NCBI GenBank assembly: GCA_001898485.1
Contig: MKTY01000012.1
Coordinates: 53,605 to 117,604 of the forward strand
Direction: 5' to 3'
From: Sphingobacteriales bacterium 46-32
Lineage (GTDB): Bacteria; Bacteroidota; Bacteroidia; Chitinophagales; Chitinophagaceae
DNA length: 64,000 bases
Shown: piece after piece, positions 1 to 8,133 of the stretch
How positions within the stretch are numbered: position 1 is the first letter of the stretch
Layout of the letters: the number at the start of each line of letters is the position of its first letter
Position numbers and translations under genes: made by a program
The notes under the pieces: model-generated
The model's database searches: none
Seen by the model: only the letters and a program-made list of their open reading frames with translations
What the model was told of the DNA's origin: nothing

Positions 1-1592
1 TCAATACAAAGAACGTTCCTTTTATCACTTTAGTCTTGATTGCCCAACTCATGCTTTTTATTAGCAGAATGATTATTGAGTTCATCCGTAGCCGACTACT
101 CTTGCATATCAGCACACGAATAAATATTTCCATTCTTTCTGATTTTTGGATTAAGCTGATGCGCTTACCGATTTCCTATTTCGATACCAAGCAATTCGGA
201 GATACTATTCAACGAATTGGTGATCACAAGCGTATAGAATCTTTCCTGACAGGAACCGCCCTGTCAACCCTATTCTCTCTATTTAACCTGTTTATATTCT
301 CCATTGTTCTAGTACAGTACAGCATTACCGTTTTTCTTATTTTCTTTTCAGGTAGTGTTTTGTATTTTTTATGGATTAGGGCCTTTCTCCGCTACCGTAG
401 AAAACTTGATTATAAGAGATTTTCGCTCGCCAGCCGGGAAAATGGGATTACCATGCAACTGGTTGAAGGAATGCAAGAGATTCGATTGCAGGGGGCTGAG
501 TACTTAAAAAGATGGGAATGGGAAGGTGTTCAGACCCGGCTTTTTAAGTTGTCGTTTAAAGGTCTCTCCCTTAGTCAGTATCAGCAGGCTGGTGCTGTTT
601 TTCTAAATGAAGGTAAAAATATTCTTATTACGTTTATTGTTGCCAAATTAGTCATTGATGGTCAGTTGACGCTGGGCGCAATGTTGGCCATTCAATATAT
701 TATTGGGCAGCTCAATAGCCCGGTTGATCAATTAATAGGGTTTATGCAGTCTGCACAGGACGCTAAAATATCCCTCGACCGATTAAACGAGATACATGAG
801 TTAAAAGATGAAGAGCCGCTCGGAGCAGAATATTTACATCAACTTCCCTCAGCAAAGGAAATCAAGATTAACAATCTCACGTTTACCTATGCCGGAGCGG
901 GAAATGAGCCGGTGCTTAAAGGCGTTTCCCTTACAATTCCCGAAGGGAAGACTACCGCAATTGTTGGTGTCAGCGGGAGCGGTAAAACCACTCTTTTAAA
1001 ACTGCTGCTCGGCTATTACGAAAACTATACGGGGGAAATCTCAATTGGCAACCATTCTCTGCGCGGAATCAGCCTACGTTTTTGGAGGCAACAGATTGGT
1101 GCAGTAATGCAGGACAGCTATATCTTTAATGACACTATTGTTGGCAATATCTGCGTACAAGAAGAATATCCAGATTACTCCCGGCTGATAGAAGCCTGCC
1201 GTGTAGCAAATATCTTGACATTTATTGAAAACCTACCGCTTGGCTTTAACACCAAGATCGGGGCTGAAGGCAATGGGATCAGCAGTGGACAAAGGCAGCG
1301 GATAATAATAGCTCGGACAATCTATAAAAACCCTCCTTATTTCTTCTTAGATGAAGCTACCAATTCATTAGACGCAAATAACGAAAAAGAGATCCATAGC
1401 AATTTAAGAGCGTTTTTTCATGGAAAGACAGTTGTCGTTGTCGCTCACCGGTTAAGCACCGTGCGCGACGCGGATAATATTATTGTACTGCACCAGGGTG
1501 AAATTGTCGAGTCGGGAAGTCATCAAGACCTAGCAAAGAAACGAGGATTATACTATGAGTTGGTGCGCAATCAACTGGAACTGGATGCCTAA
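1..1592 (+). CDS. ABC exporter, bacteriocin/peptide type (5' end cut by window)
   Basis: Exporter subunit with fused membrane and ATPase domains. The frame is open to the left edge and the first in-frame start is only a TTG at 36, so the true start, and possibly an N-terminal C39 peptidase domain, lies outside. The visible part has about four hydrophobic membrane spans in the first 260 residues. The ATPase follows, with Walker A GVSGSGKTT (near residue 310), a signature read as ISSGQRQR (near 412), Walker B FFLDEAT (near 437) and the H-loop histidine in VAHRLS (near 470). The signature has Ser for the usual first Gly of SGGQ. The HlyD-type gene 43 bp downstream makes a type I-like secretion pair, typical of peptide exporters in Bacteroidota. 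Substrate unknown. Confidence 0.88.
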   Translation, partial: NTKNVPFITLVLIAQLMLFISRMIIEFIRSRLLLHISTRINISILSDFWIKLMRLPISYFDTKQFGDTIQRIGDHKRIESFLTGTALSTLFSLFNLFIFSIVLVQYSITVFLIFFSGSVLYFLWIRAFLRYRRKLDYKRFSLASRENGITMQLVEGMQEIRLQGAEYLKRWEWEGVQTRLFKLSFKGLSLSQYQQAGAVFLNEGKNILITFIVAKLVIDGQLTLGAMLAIQYIIGQLNSPVDQLIGFMQSAQDAKISLDRLNEIHELKDEEPLGAEYLHQLPSAKEIKINNLTFTYAGAGNEPVLKGVSLTIPEGKTTAIVGVSGSGKTTLLKLLLGYYENYTGEISIGNHSLRGISLRFWRQQIGAVMQDSYIFNDTIVGNICVQEEYPDYSRLIEACRVANILTFIENLPLGFNTKIGAEGNGISSGQRQRIIIARTIYKNPPYFFLDEATNSLDANNEKEIHSNLRAFFHGKTVVVVAHRLSTVRDADNIIVLHQGEIVESGSHQDLAKKRGLYYELVRNQLELDA

Positions 1593-1635
1593 CATAAGGT
1601 GACAAAAAATACTGTTTATTCTTAATAGCAAGCCT

Positions 1636-2958
1636 ATGCCAGAACGATTCAATTCCGAAGAAATCGCTGTTCGATCAAACGGCCATCCTGATCTGCTTAT
1701 CAAAAGAAGTGCAGATATATCGGAACTAATCAGCTCCAAACCGCCATTTGTTCAGCGGCATGGGGTTACCATCTTAGCTGCTATTGGGGTATTGGTAGCA
1801 GCATTGGCCTGGTTCATTCGATACCCAGATACCGTGCCAGCGACGGCTGTATTGAATTCTATAGACGGCCCAAGAGAGGTGGTTACGAGAACCAACGGAA
1901 AACTGGTTAAGATTTTAGTTCATAACGAGGAGGCCGTTGAAAAGGGGCAACCTCTTGCGTTTTTAGAAAGCACAGCAAATCACCAGGAAGTTATCCGTCT
2001 TTCCAACTGGCTGGACACAATTGGTTATTTTCTGGAAGATTCTCCTGATAAATTAACCTTGTTTGTAAATCAGCGATTTCGAGGGTTGGGAGAGTTGCAA
2101 ATGGCTTATCAAACATTCGCGACCAAATTTCAAGAGTTTGGAAATTATTTATCTAACGGTTTCTATGTGCAGAAGCGTGGTATGCTGACTAGGGATATGC
2201 AGTTTTTAGAAGAGTTAGAAGGGCAACTTCAAGAAGAGCATCAATTGATGAATCTCGACCTATTGTTAAGCGATACTACTTTTAAAGGGCATGAATCGCT
2301 GCAAAAAGATCGAGTGATCTCGCCTATGGAGTACCGGAACGAAAGAAGCAAACTGATCAGCAAGCAGTTAACCATTCCGCAGGTCAGAATGGCGATCATC
2401 AATAACAAAAGTCAATTGCATGAGAAGAGAAAGGAAGTTGCAGAATTAGACAATCAAATTTTGCAACAGCAACTAGTTTTTACTCAAGCGCTGCAAACTC
2501 TGAAAAGTCAGGTCGAAGAGTGGAAAATGAAATACATTCTAATAGCGCCGTTAAACGGACAGATTACATTTGTCGGATTCTTTCAGGAGAATCAGGAAAT
2601 TAAAGCGGATCAGACAATTTGCTTTGTCAATCCTTCTAACAGCAATTATTACGCAGAGGCTTTCGTTCCTCAGTATAATCTTGGAAAAATAAGAACTGGG
2701 CAAAAGGTATTGCTTAAACTGACAGCCTATCCTTGGGAAGAGTTTGGTATTCTGGAGGGCGAACTGGCTTATCTTAACAACATACCTAGTGATAGCGGAT
2801 TCCTGGCAAAGATTTCTCTACCGCATGATTTGGTTACTAATCAGGAAAAGAAAATTCAATTTAGGATGGGATTACAGGCAAAGGCAGAAATTGTTGTTGC
2901 AGATAGCAGGCTGATAGATCGCTTTTTTCGTACGTTGCGGAGAGATTATACAAAATAG
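1636..2958 (+). CDS. HlyD-family periplasmic adaptor subunit
   Basis: 440-residue membrane fusion protein that would link the upstream ABC exporter to an outer-membrane channel. A short cytoplasmic N-terminus is followed by one membrane span (about residues 44-63) ending in FIRYPDT. A biotinyl-lipoyl-like first half follows (about 80-115, with LVHNEEAVEKGQPLAFLES), then a long helical hairpin (about 150-300), and a return strand containing LIAPLNGQITFVGFF before the C-terminal beta-barrel part. Length and order fit HlyD-type adaptors. It follows the exporter by 43 bp on the same strand, so co-transcription is likely. No outer-membrane TolC partner is visible in the window. Confidence 0.88.
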   Translation: MPERFNSEEIAVRSNGHPDLLIKRSADISELISSKPPFVQRHGVTILAAIGVLVAALAWFIRYPDTVPATAVLNSIDGPREVVTRTNGKLVKILVHNEEAVEKGQPLAFLESTANHQEVIRLSNWLDTIGYFLEDSPDKLTLFVNQRFRGLGELQMAYQTFATKFQEFGNYLSNGFYVQKRGMLTRDMQFLEELEGQLQEEHQLMNLDLLLSDTTFKGHESLQKDRVISPMEYRNERSKLISKQLTIPQVRMAIINNKSQLHEKRKEVAELDNQILQQQLVFTQALQTLKSQVEEWKMKYILIAPLNGQITFVGFFQENQEIKADQTICFVNPSNSNYYAEAFVPQYNLGKIRTGQKVLLKLTAYPWEEFGILEGELAYLNNIPSDSGFLAKISLPHDLVTNQEKKIQFRMGLQAKAEIVVADSRLIDRFFRTLRRDYTK

Positions 2959-3350
2959 AAAGTTGATATATTGATAGGGATCAAAAACATCCCATACTGT
3001 TCTGCATCAGTTCTTTTATAAATTTTTTGGGGTATTTGCAAAAAAATGTACTGGAAAGGGAATGTTGCGCAACAAATATCAAGCCCTCTAAATGCAAACC
3101 CTTACCTATTATGGAAAATTATCTAACAGAAGAAGAGTCTATACACTCCAAAAAAAGAGAGAAATTAAACCTTTTTAGTAATTCGTAACATTCAATAACT
3201 TCACTATTGACTAGTTTGCCATTCAAGCGTTTTTAACTAAATAGCGAAGAGCTTATTTGTTCATCCGTCGTTATAAGCAACAGTTTCATTGTAATAACAT
3301 TACCTCTATTACAATGAATGAAAATTTATTCTTACACTCAAACCATGCTT
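2959..3350. other. Gap downstream of the exporter pair; two tiny frames
   Basis: AT-rich stretch of about 390 bp with no convincing gene. Two overlapping short plus-strand frames exist: ATG at 3046 to a stop at 3126 (26 residues) and ATG at 3111 to a stop at 3188 (25 residues, beginning MENYLTEEES, rich in Lys and Glu). Their position just after a peptide exporter invites the idea of a substrate peptide. However, neither has a Gly-Gly leader site, and both are short enough to occur by chance. Confidence 0.3.
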
Positions 3351-4346
3351 ATGAAACAGATTAAAATTTTATCATTCCTAATCCTGTTTATTTTACTTAT
3401 TGTTTCTTGTCGAAAGCAGGAAAAGATTTCCGAACCCGCTGGTGATGACGTTACTATATCCGGAATACTCGCAAGTGGAGAATACGAAATAGAGGATAGC
3501 GCAACATACGGGGAATTTTTATTTTTTGGAAGGTATGCTGTGGAGGAAGAATTAACTCAATACAATTCAACAATACGGAGGGACCTAATTCCATTAGATG
3601 ACAGCGGTAAGGTATCTGAGTTAAAGCGGTATTTACTATTGGAAACAGATTTAGAAGACACTTCATACTATCAATCATGCAACGTAGTGTCCAAAAATAC
3701 TATTCCAATGGAGATTGATCTTTTTACTGACATAACGTTAAATAACAAAGGAATTAGCTATTTTCATCAAGGAGAGACTGATGAGAGTATAAAACTTATT
3801 CTTAGAAAAGATGATACTGACTATGAGTTCTCCAGTATGAGGGACATGATGGCTCCGTGTGATCCAAATTCATCCTCCACTATGATTTGCATAGATTGGT
3901 ATTTAATAACCTATGATATTTTCACGAATATTGTCGTAAGCGAAGAATACCAGTTTTCTACCTGTTCGTCCATTTGTATGCAAGTTGGCGGCGGTGGTGG
4001 AGGCGGTGGCGGTGGCTCTGAAGAGGAAGAACCTACTAGATTTAGAACAAAGACTTGGACTGTATATCAGCATCCTCCAGAACTGGGAGCATTTGAAGTA
4101 AAGGCATCTGAAAATTGTTGGGGGCGCTATCGTTCTTCCGATCCGCAAGGAGGGCATTTTACGAAAGTAACGCATCACTCAAGCACGTGCAATGGGCTAG
4201 ATGTATTATATTTTGAGACCTATAGTGATGTAAATCGCTCTGATTCCTATGCGTCAAGTCGAGTAAGAGGGCAGTATTCTAAAAATGGAGCGCCGCTGAT
4301 TACTATTGAAGGATATACGTCTTGGAGGTTTGATAGCTTATTTTAA
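3351..4346 (+). CDS. Unknown lipoprotein with a ten-glycine linker
   Basis: 331 residues if started at the ATG at 3351, which gives a clean lipoprotein signal: Lys-rich start, hydrophobic core, then LIVSC at about residue 20. An upstream ATG at 3318 only adds a poor N-terminus. The mature part has no family I recognise. A run of ten glycines coded by GGN codons at 3987-4016, followed by SEEEE, separates an N-terminal region from a C-terminal region of about 105 residues rich in Trp, Tyr and His. The next gene starts four bases after its stop, so the two are probably one transcript. It sits on the island between the exporter pair and the recombinase; function unknown. Confidence 0.7.
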   Translation: MKQIKILSFLILFILLIVSCRKQEKISEPAGDDVTISGILASGEYEIEDSATYGEFLFFGRYAVEEELTQYNSTIRRDLIPLDDSGKVSELKRYLLLETDLEDTSYYQSCNVVSKNTIPMEIDLFTDITLNNKGISYFHQGETDESIKLILRKDDTDYEFSSMRDMMAPCDPNSSSTMICIDWYLITYDIFTNIVVSEEYQFSTCSSICMQVGGGGGGGGGGSEEEEPTRFRTKTWTVYQHPPELGAFEVKASENCWGRYRSSDPQGGHFTKVTHHSSTCNGLDVLYFETYSDVNRSDSYASSRVRGQYSKNGAPLITIEGYTSWRFDSLF

Positions 4347-4350
4347 TTTT

Positions 4351-5076
4351 ATGATATTAAGGAAGCACCATATTGGTATATTAATGTTGCTATGGATTAC
4401 CTCTTGTCATCAAACATTAAGGGCTACAGAAAATAATTCAGGCGTTGTTAAAATAACGCATAGTCATTGGCTTAAGAATAAAGCCCTGGATATGACGTTT
4501 GATACACGGATATGGTATAAGGACAGCTTTTTTATTCAAGAAATCAAAAAAATTGTCTTTATAGATACATTTGGTGTAAAGTCAAGAGAAATAGTATTAA
4601 GTCACTATTTGTTTCATGACCTTATAACAGAAGACTTTTATGAGTTCAGTAGCTTTACTGATACCGCGACAATGCTGAATTCTTATAAACTTAATAGAAA
4701 GGATGACTTTCCAGGAGCATGGAATTTTATGAAGTTGGAGAAAAACAAGTACGCGACATCTCCAGTACGAGCAAACAGTGACACGGCTATTAACAAGGTA
4801 GTGTATAAGAGAATGATTTTTAATCAGAATTTTGGGAAAGGCGAATTTTCCACAGAGATCTATTTGCGCTGTGATAGAAATCACCCTTTTTTCAAACTAT
4901 TTCGGTACTACAGTGAGATGTTCAAGTGTGATTGTGTAAAAATAATCAATTACTATCCTGGAACAACTACGCCCTCTACTACAATTGAGTTAGAATTTCA
5001 ACGAGACTCGTTAGTAGATCAGGAAATCAATGTTTTCAATACGTGGACACGACGCATATTGGATGAAAACCGATGA
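4351..5076 (+). CDS. Unknown lipoprotein-like protein
   Basis: 241 residues from the ATG at 4351, chosen because it follows the previous stop by four bases and begins with a short basic, hydrophobic stretch ending in WITSC, a plausible lipobox. A start at 4306 would overlap the previous gene and spoil the signal. The mature protein is rich in aromatic and charged residues and contains three cysteines near its end (around RCDRN and KCDC). No known family is recognised. Shared operon and signal type with the preceding lipoprotein suggest that both act on the periplasmic face of a membrane; this is inference. Confidence 0.65.
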   Translation: MILRKHHIGILMLLWITSCHQTLRATENNSGVVKITHSHWLKNKALDMTFDTRIWYKDSFFIQEIKKIVFIDTFGVKSREIVLSHYLFHDLITEDFYEFSSFTDTATMLNSYKLNRKDDFPGAWNFMKLEKNKYATSPVRANSDTAINKVVYKRMIFNQNFGKGEFSTEIYLRCDRNHPFFKLFRYYSEMFKCDCVKIINYYPGTTTPSTTIELEFQRDSLVDQEINVFNTWTRRILDENR

Positions 5077-5154
5077 AGTAGTTGCCTTTTTCATTAGTTT
5101 AAATTGATAGTAGACAGGCTTAGTCAAACAATAATAAATAACGAATTAAAAAGC

Positions 5155-5179
5155 AAAGGCGACCGCAATGGCCGCCTTT
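5155..5179 (-). terminator. Hairpin downstream of the recombinase gene
   Basis: Inverted repeat AAAGGCGACC / GGCCGCCTTT (one mismatch, five-base loop). Read on the minus strand it is followed by a T-rich stretch, as expected for the recombinase terminator. On the plus strand it could also end the lipoprotein transcript. Confidence 0.6.
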
Positions 5180-5182
5180 CTA

Positions 5183-6292
5183 TTAACTGGCAGATGCAAG
5201 AAAATAGGGCAGTCTTTCCGGCATTGGGAGCTGATTAATGCTCTCAAGCTGATTTTTTGGGCGATGCCGTTTATATATTTTCTTGACCTGCTCTGTAGTC
5301 GTATGACCCATCAACGCCGCTACGGTAGCATCATCTACTAATTTATCCTGTAACAATATGGAGAAGCTGAGTCGGGCGCAAGACCAGGTGATTTTCTTAT
5401 CAATCGCTGCATCTGCGACCCATGTTTCTAATACCTTATTGGCTCCATCCTGGGTGGGCAGCCTGAAAACTTTATTTTGCCCGAAAGCCAGTTCTCCAAA
5501 TTTTATGCGCTGCCTTTCTAATATCCCTCTGGCAATTTCATGAAGGGTAAGAATAACAGGTTGTTTAGTTTTAGCCTGAATTAAACGCGTCATTAATACG
5601 CTGCCCTTTATATCATTCCATACCATTTTATTTACATCCACCCAACGAAGACCGGTATAACAACAAAAAAGAAAAGCTGCCATTACTTCCTGATTTCTGC
5701 AGGGAATGGAAAGCAATGCGAGATAATCCTCAATCTCCAAATTGGCTTTGATACGAACTGACGGATTCGATTTGCAAGCGAGGTCTTCGGTAGGATTAAA
5801 CTGAAAATATCCTTCTTTGGTGGCAGCTTTTATTACCCACTTGAACCGGGCATAATAGTTAAGGGGCGTTTCACCAGTGTATTTGTCCAACAGAAATTGC
5901 CGGAACCGCTTACAAAGATTCTCAGTGATGTCAACAGGCGTAATAAAGTCTTTCTTGACAAACCTTCTAAACTGCGCCAGGCTGTTCGCCAGATGCCTGT
6001 TTCCCTTTCTCGTGTTTTCTTTGACATATTCCTCATAGTAGTCAAAGAAATTGGCTTTAAACTTATGCGCGGGTATGAAAGCTGATCCGATGGCCTGTTG
6101 CTCGATGGTGAGCTGGCTTTTTTTTATTTCAAGCAGTGATTGCGCTTCCTTGTTATGTTGGCGTTGTGCTGCATCTTTCGGTTTGGAATAAACGAATATT
6201 CCTGTTGCGGGGCGTTGACCAGGGCCGCGGCCATAGTCATAGTGAAAGAATATCTTATCGCCCTTCCGGTTTGATCGTTGAAGAAGATTCAT
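5183..6292 (-). CDS. Tyrosine-type site-specific recombinase (integrase)
   Basis: 369-residue recombinase expected to integrate and excise the island at the adjacent tRNA-Leu. The N-terminal 100 residues resemble the arm-binding domain of Bacteroidota integrases, then comes a SAM-like core-binding domain (about 110-200), then the catalytic domain. Visible catalytic residues are Arg in TGLRWVDV (near 218), Arg in SCARLSF, His in LMGHTT and the nucleophile Tyr in KKIYKRH near the C-terminus. The usual HxxR histidine is replaced: the sequence reads WSCAR where WHxxR would be expected. Whether that is normal for this subfamily cannot be decided here. The gene starts about 440 bp from the tRNA 3' end and points away from it. 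Confidence 0.92.
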   Translation of the reverse strand: MNLLQRSNRKGDKIFFHYDYGRGPGQRPATGIFVYSKPKDAAQRQHNKEAQSLLEIKKSQLTIEQQAIGSAFIPAHKFKANFFDYYEEYVKENTRKGNRHLANSLAQFRRFVKKDFITPVDITENLCKRFRQFLLDKYTGETPLNYYARFKWVIKAATKEGYFQFNPTEDLACKSNPSVRIKANLEIEDYLALLSIPCRNQEVMAAFLFCCYTGLRWVDVNKMVWNDIKGSVLMTRLIQAKTKQPVILTLHEIARGILERQRIKFGELAFGQNKVFRLPTQDGANKVLETWVADAAIDKKITWSCARLSFSILLQDKLVDDATVAALMGHTTTEQVKKIYKRHRPKNQLESINQLPMPERLPYFLASAS

Positions 6293-6494
6293 AGGGATAC
6301 GGATTTAGAAGTGAGGAAATAAAGCTTCAATGTGTATGCCCGAGTGATGAAAACTGCCACTTTGCAAAGCGGCGAAAGGAGCGGGGATGTTAGAGTGGGA
6401 AAAGGCGGCGAAAACCGGATGAAAGAAACTTTTGAGAATTGTTTGGATGCAAGAAAAGAAAAGGGACAATTTAGCAGGAAAGCACTGCCAAAGC

Positions 6495-6640
6495 TGTGTG
6501 TCAGACTGCGTGTCAAAGTGTGTGTCAACGGGCCATTTTTGGGGGTGTTTTTGGCCGTTTTTTCCACCACTTTTTGCAGGTCATGTGCCGATAGGAGCAC
6601 TGCAAAACTGCGTGTCATAGTGCGTGTCATTTGTGTGTCA
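6495..6640 (+). repeat. Six TGYGTGTCA direct repeats in two triplets
   Basis: Copies at 6495-6503, 6507-6515, 6519-6527 and at 6609-6617, 6621-6629, 6632-6640. Within a triplet the spacing is 12, 12 and then 12, 11 bp, near one helical turn, and the triplets are about 114 bp apart. Such phased short repeats beside an integrase gene resemble arm-type recombinase binding sites; the role is inferred. Confidence 0.65.
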
Positions 6641-6694
6641 GGAATAGTGGTAGAAAGCGGATAAAAGGACACAAAAATGACACGTACCAAATAA

Positions 6695-6729
6695 AATAGC
6701 CTTGTAAATCAAACGTTTACAAGGCTATT
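6695..6729 (-). terminator. tRNA-Leu(GAG) terminator hairpin
   Basis: Perfect 14-bp inverted repeat AATAGCCTTGTAAA / TTTACAAGGCTATT with a 7-base loop, starting 3 bp past the tRNA 3' end and followed on the minus strand by TTTATTT. Confidence 0.7.
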
Positions 6730-6732
6730 GAG

Positions 6733-6816
6733 TGCCCAAGACTGGATTCGAACCAGCACAGCCTTTCGGCCACTACCACCTCAAAGTAGCGCGTCTACCA
6801 ATTTCGCCACCTGGGC
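6733..6816 (-). tRNA. tRNA-Leu(GAG)
   Basis: 84-nt class II tRNA. The acceptor stem GCCCAGG pairs with CTTGGGC (one G-T) and the discriminator is A. The anticodon stem CTACT/GGTAG encloses the loop TTGAGGT, so the anticodon is GAG (complement at 6780-6782). There is a long variable arm (GGCC-GAAA-GGCT) and a GGTTCGAATCC T-arm. CCA is not encoded. The 3' end faces the island and is its likely integration target. Confidence 0.95.
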
Positions 6817-6844
6817 CCCTGTAACCCTTTCGGGATTGGGGAGG

Positions 6845-6852
6845 CAAATATA
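6845..6852 (-). promoter_or_regulatory. -7 box for tRNA-Leu(GAG)
   Basis: TATATTTG on the minus strand, 29 bp before the tRNA 5' end, matches the Bacteroidota TAnnTTTG -7 consensus. No clear -33 box. Confidence 0.55.
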
Positions 6853-6899
6853 CAGGATTTGAGTATTTAAACTTTTATACGTTTCTACTTTTTATTCAT

Positions 6900-8057
6900 T
6901 TAGGCGCTTTCTTTTTTGAGTACTATCCTGAAAGTGGTGCCTTTACCTATTTCTGACTGCTTTACAAATATCTCCCCTTTGTGGTATTGTGAAATGATAC
7001 GGCGGGATAGGCTTAGCCCCAGTCCCCAGCCTCTTCGTTTGGTAGTAAACCCGGGCTTAAATACCTGATTGATATTCTGGGCGGCAATGCCCTTGCCGGT
7101 ATCGGTCACATCAATCTGCACCTGTCCTTTTTCTTCCATGATATCCACGCTGATGGCACCTTTGCCTTCCATGGCATCGAGCGCATTTTTCAGCAGATTC
7201 TCGATCACCCAGTCAAAGAGGGGTGGCGAAACCGGGGCAAGCAGTTCCTCCAGTCCATGCGTATCTACCGTAAACCGCACGCTTCCGGGCGCACGTTTAC
7301 GGATGTAGTCTACCATGCTGTTTACCTGTCTGATAATATCCGTGGGTTCAAGCTGGGGTGAACTGCCGATCTTACCAAACCGGTCCGATACCAGTCTTAG
7401 CCGGCCCACGTCTTTGGCGAGTTCCGGTACAATATCGCTGTAGCGTTCATCTTCGCGCATCACTTCCACCCAACCTTCGAGCGATGATACGGGTGTGCCC
7501 AGTTGATGGGCGGTTTCTTTAGCCATTCCTGCCCATACCTGGTTTTGAACCGAACGGTAACTACTGCGAAGAGCGGTCACCGTTACCACTATAAACAGGC
7601 CGATGATCAGTAACTGGATCAGTGGATAATAGCGTACTTCATTTAAGAGACTGGTATGTCCATAATAATACCGGTTGCGGCGGGTAGAATCCAGGGGATC
7701 TACATATTCTATCGGGGGATTGCCGCTTTTGAATGAAGCCAGGCGTTGCTGCAGGTAAGCAGGGTTGCGGAGTGCACGGACTGAATCTATATTTACATAA
7801 TTGGTAATACTGTCCCGCTCGTCTGTTTCAATGATGGGAATATCGTGGTTGTCGCGGATGATTTTGAAAGGAAGTTGCGTATCGGTAATATTGGGGTTGA
7901 GCAACGACTTGCTGGCTTCCACCCATTGTTCCACTTTTACCCGTTCTTCCTGTGCAATTTTGCGGGCCAGGTAGCGGGAATAAAAAATAGTTCCTGTTAC
8001 AATGGCAATGGCAATAGTCGCCAGTACCGTACGCCAGGTGAGTAATTGCTGAAGCAT
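6900..8057 (-). CDS. Membrane sensor histidine kinase
   Basis: 385-residue kinase with an N-terminal membrane span (about residues 12-30), an extracytoplasmic segment of about 110 residues and a second span (about 146-167). The kinase core has the phospho-acceptor histidine in KETAHQLGTP (near 184), an N-box with ENLLKNALDAM (near 287), a G1 box DTGKGI (near 320) and a G2 box GWGLGLSL (near 345). All catalytic boxes look intact, so it should autophosphorylate. No response regulator lies next to it, making it an orphan kinase here. It is transcribed divergently from the glycosyltransferase gene, with overlapping -7 boxes between them. The ligand cannot be inferred. Confidence 0.9.
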   Translation of the reverse strand: MLQQLLTWRTVLATIAIAIVTGTIFYSRYLARKIAQEERVKVEQWVEASKSLLNPNITDTQLPFKIIRDNHDIPIIETDERDSITNYVNIDSVRALRNPAYLQQRLASFKSGNPPIEYVDPLDSTRRNRYYYGHTSLLNEVRYYPLIQLLIIGLFIVVTVTALRSSYRSVQNQVWAGMAKETAHQLGTPVSSLEGWVEVMREDERYSDIVPELAKDVGRLRLVSDRFGKIGSSPQLEPTDIIRQVNSMVDYIRKRAPGSVRFTVDTHGLEELLAPVSPPLFDWVIENLLKNALDAMEGKGAISVDIMEEKGQVQIDVTDTGKGIAAQNINQVFKPGFTTKRRGWGLGLSLSRRIISQYHKGEIFVKQSEIGKGTTFRIVLKKESA

Positions 8058-8090
8058 GCCCGAATTTAAGGCGGTTCAGGCGTGTTGACT

Positions 8091-8108
8091 TACATTTGAT
8101 CAAATTTA
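8091..8108. promoter_or_regulatory. Overlapping divergent -7 boxes around a palindrome
   Basis: TACATTTG (8091-8098, plus) and TAAATTTG (8101-8108, minus) both match TAnnTTTG. They share the perfect 12-bp palindrome ATTTGATCAAAT (8094-8105). Transcripts would run into the glycosyltransferase gene (ATG 8134) and the kinase gene (ATG 8057). The palindrome could simply come from two opposed -7 boxes, or could be an operator. Confidence 0.5.
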
Positions 8109-8133
8109 TTCGTTCAACATTGATGTTCTGCTG

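Larger units (their letters stand above)
1..6732. mobile_element. Right end of an integrated island at tRNA-Leu(GAG)
   Basis: A tyrosine recombinase gene lies directly next to the 3' end of a tRNA-Leu gene. It is followed to the left by an exporter pair and unknown lipoprotein genes that look AT-richer than the genes right of the tRNA. This is the classic layout of an integrative element inserted into a tRNA 3' end (family knowledge). The left end and the matching direct repeat of the tRNA end would lie outside the window, so the element's extent is inferred. The recombinase and tRNA are on the same strand, with the recombinase start facing the tRNA. Confidence 0.6.
6293..6732. other. Candidate attachment-site region between recombinase and tRNA
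   Basis: No convincing gene, although frames are open on both strands. It holds six TGYGTGTCA repeats (6495-6640), an inverted TGACAC (6678-6683) and a 14-bp hairpin next to the tRNA 3' end. Position and repeat structure fit recombinase arm sites and the attachment core. Confidence 0.5.

Noticed and set aside
6289..6690. Open frames on both strands between integrase and tRNA (133, 110 and 62 residues)
   Set aside because: They translate the GTGTCA repeats into THTLTRSLTH-like or VRLRVKVCV-like repeats, have no signal or domain and overlap each other; the region fits attachment-site DNA.
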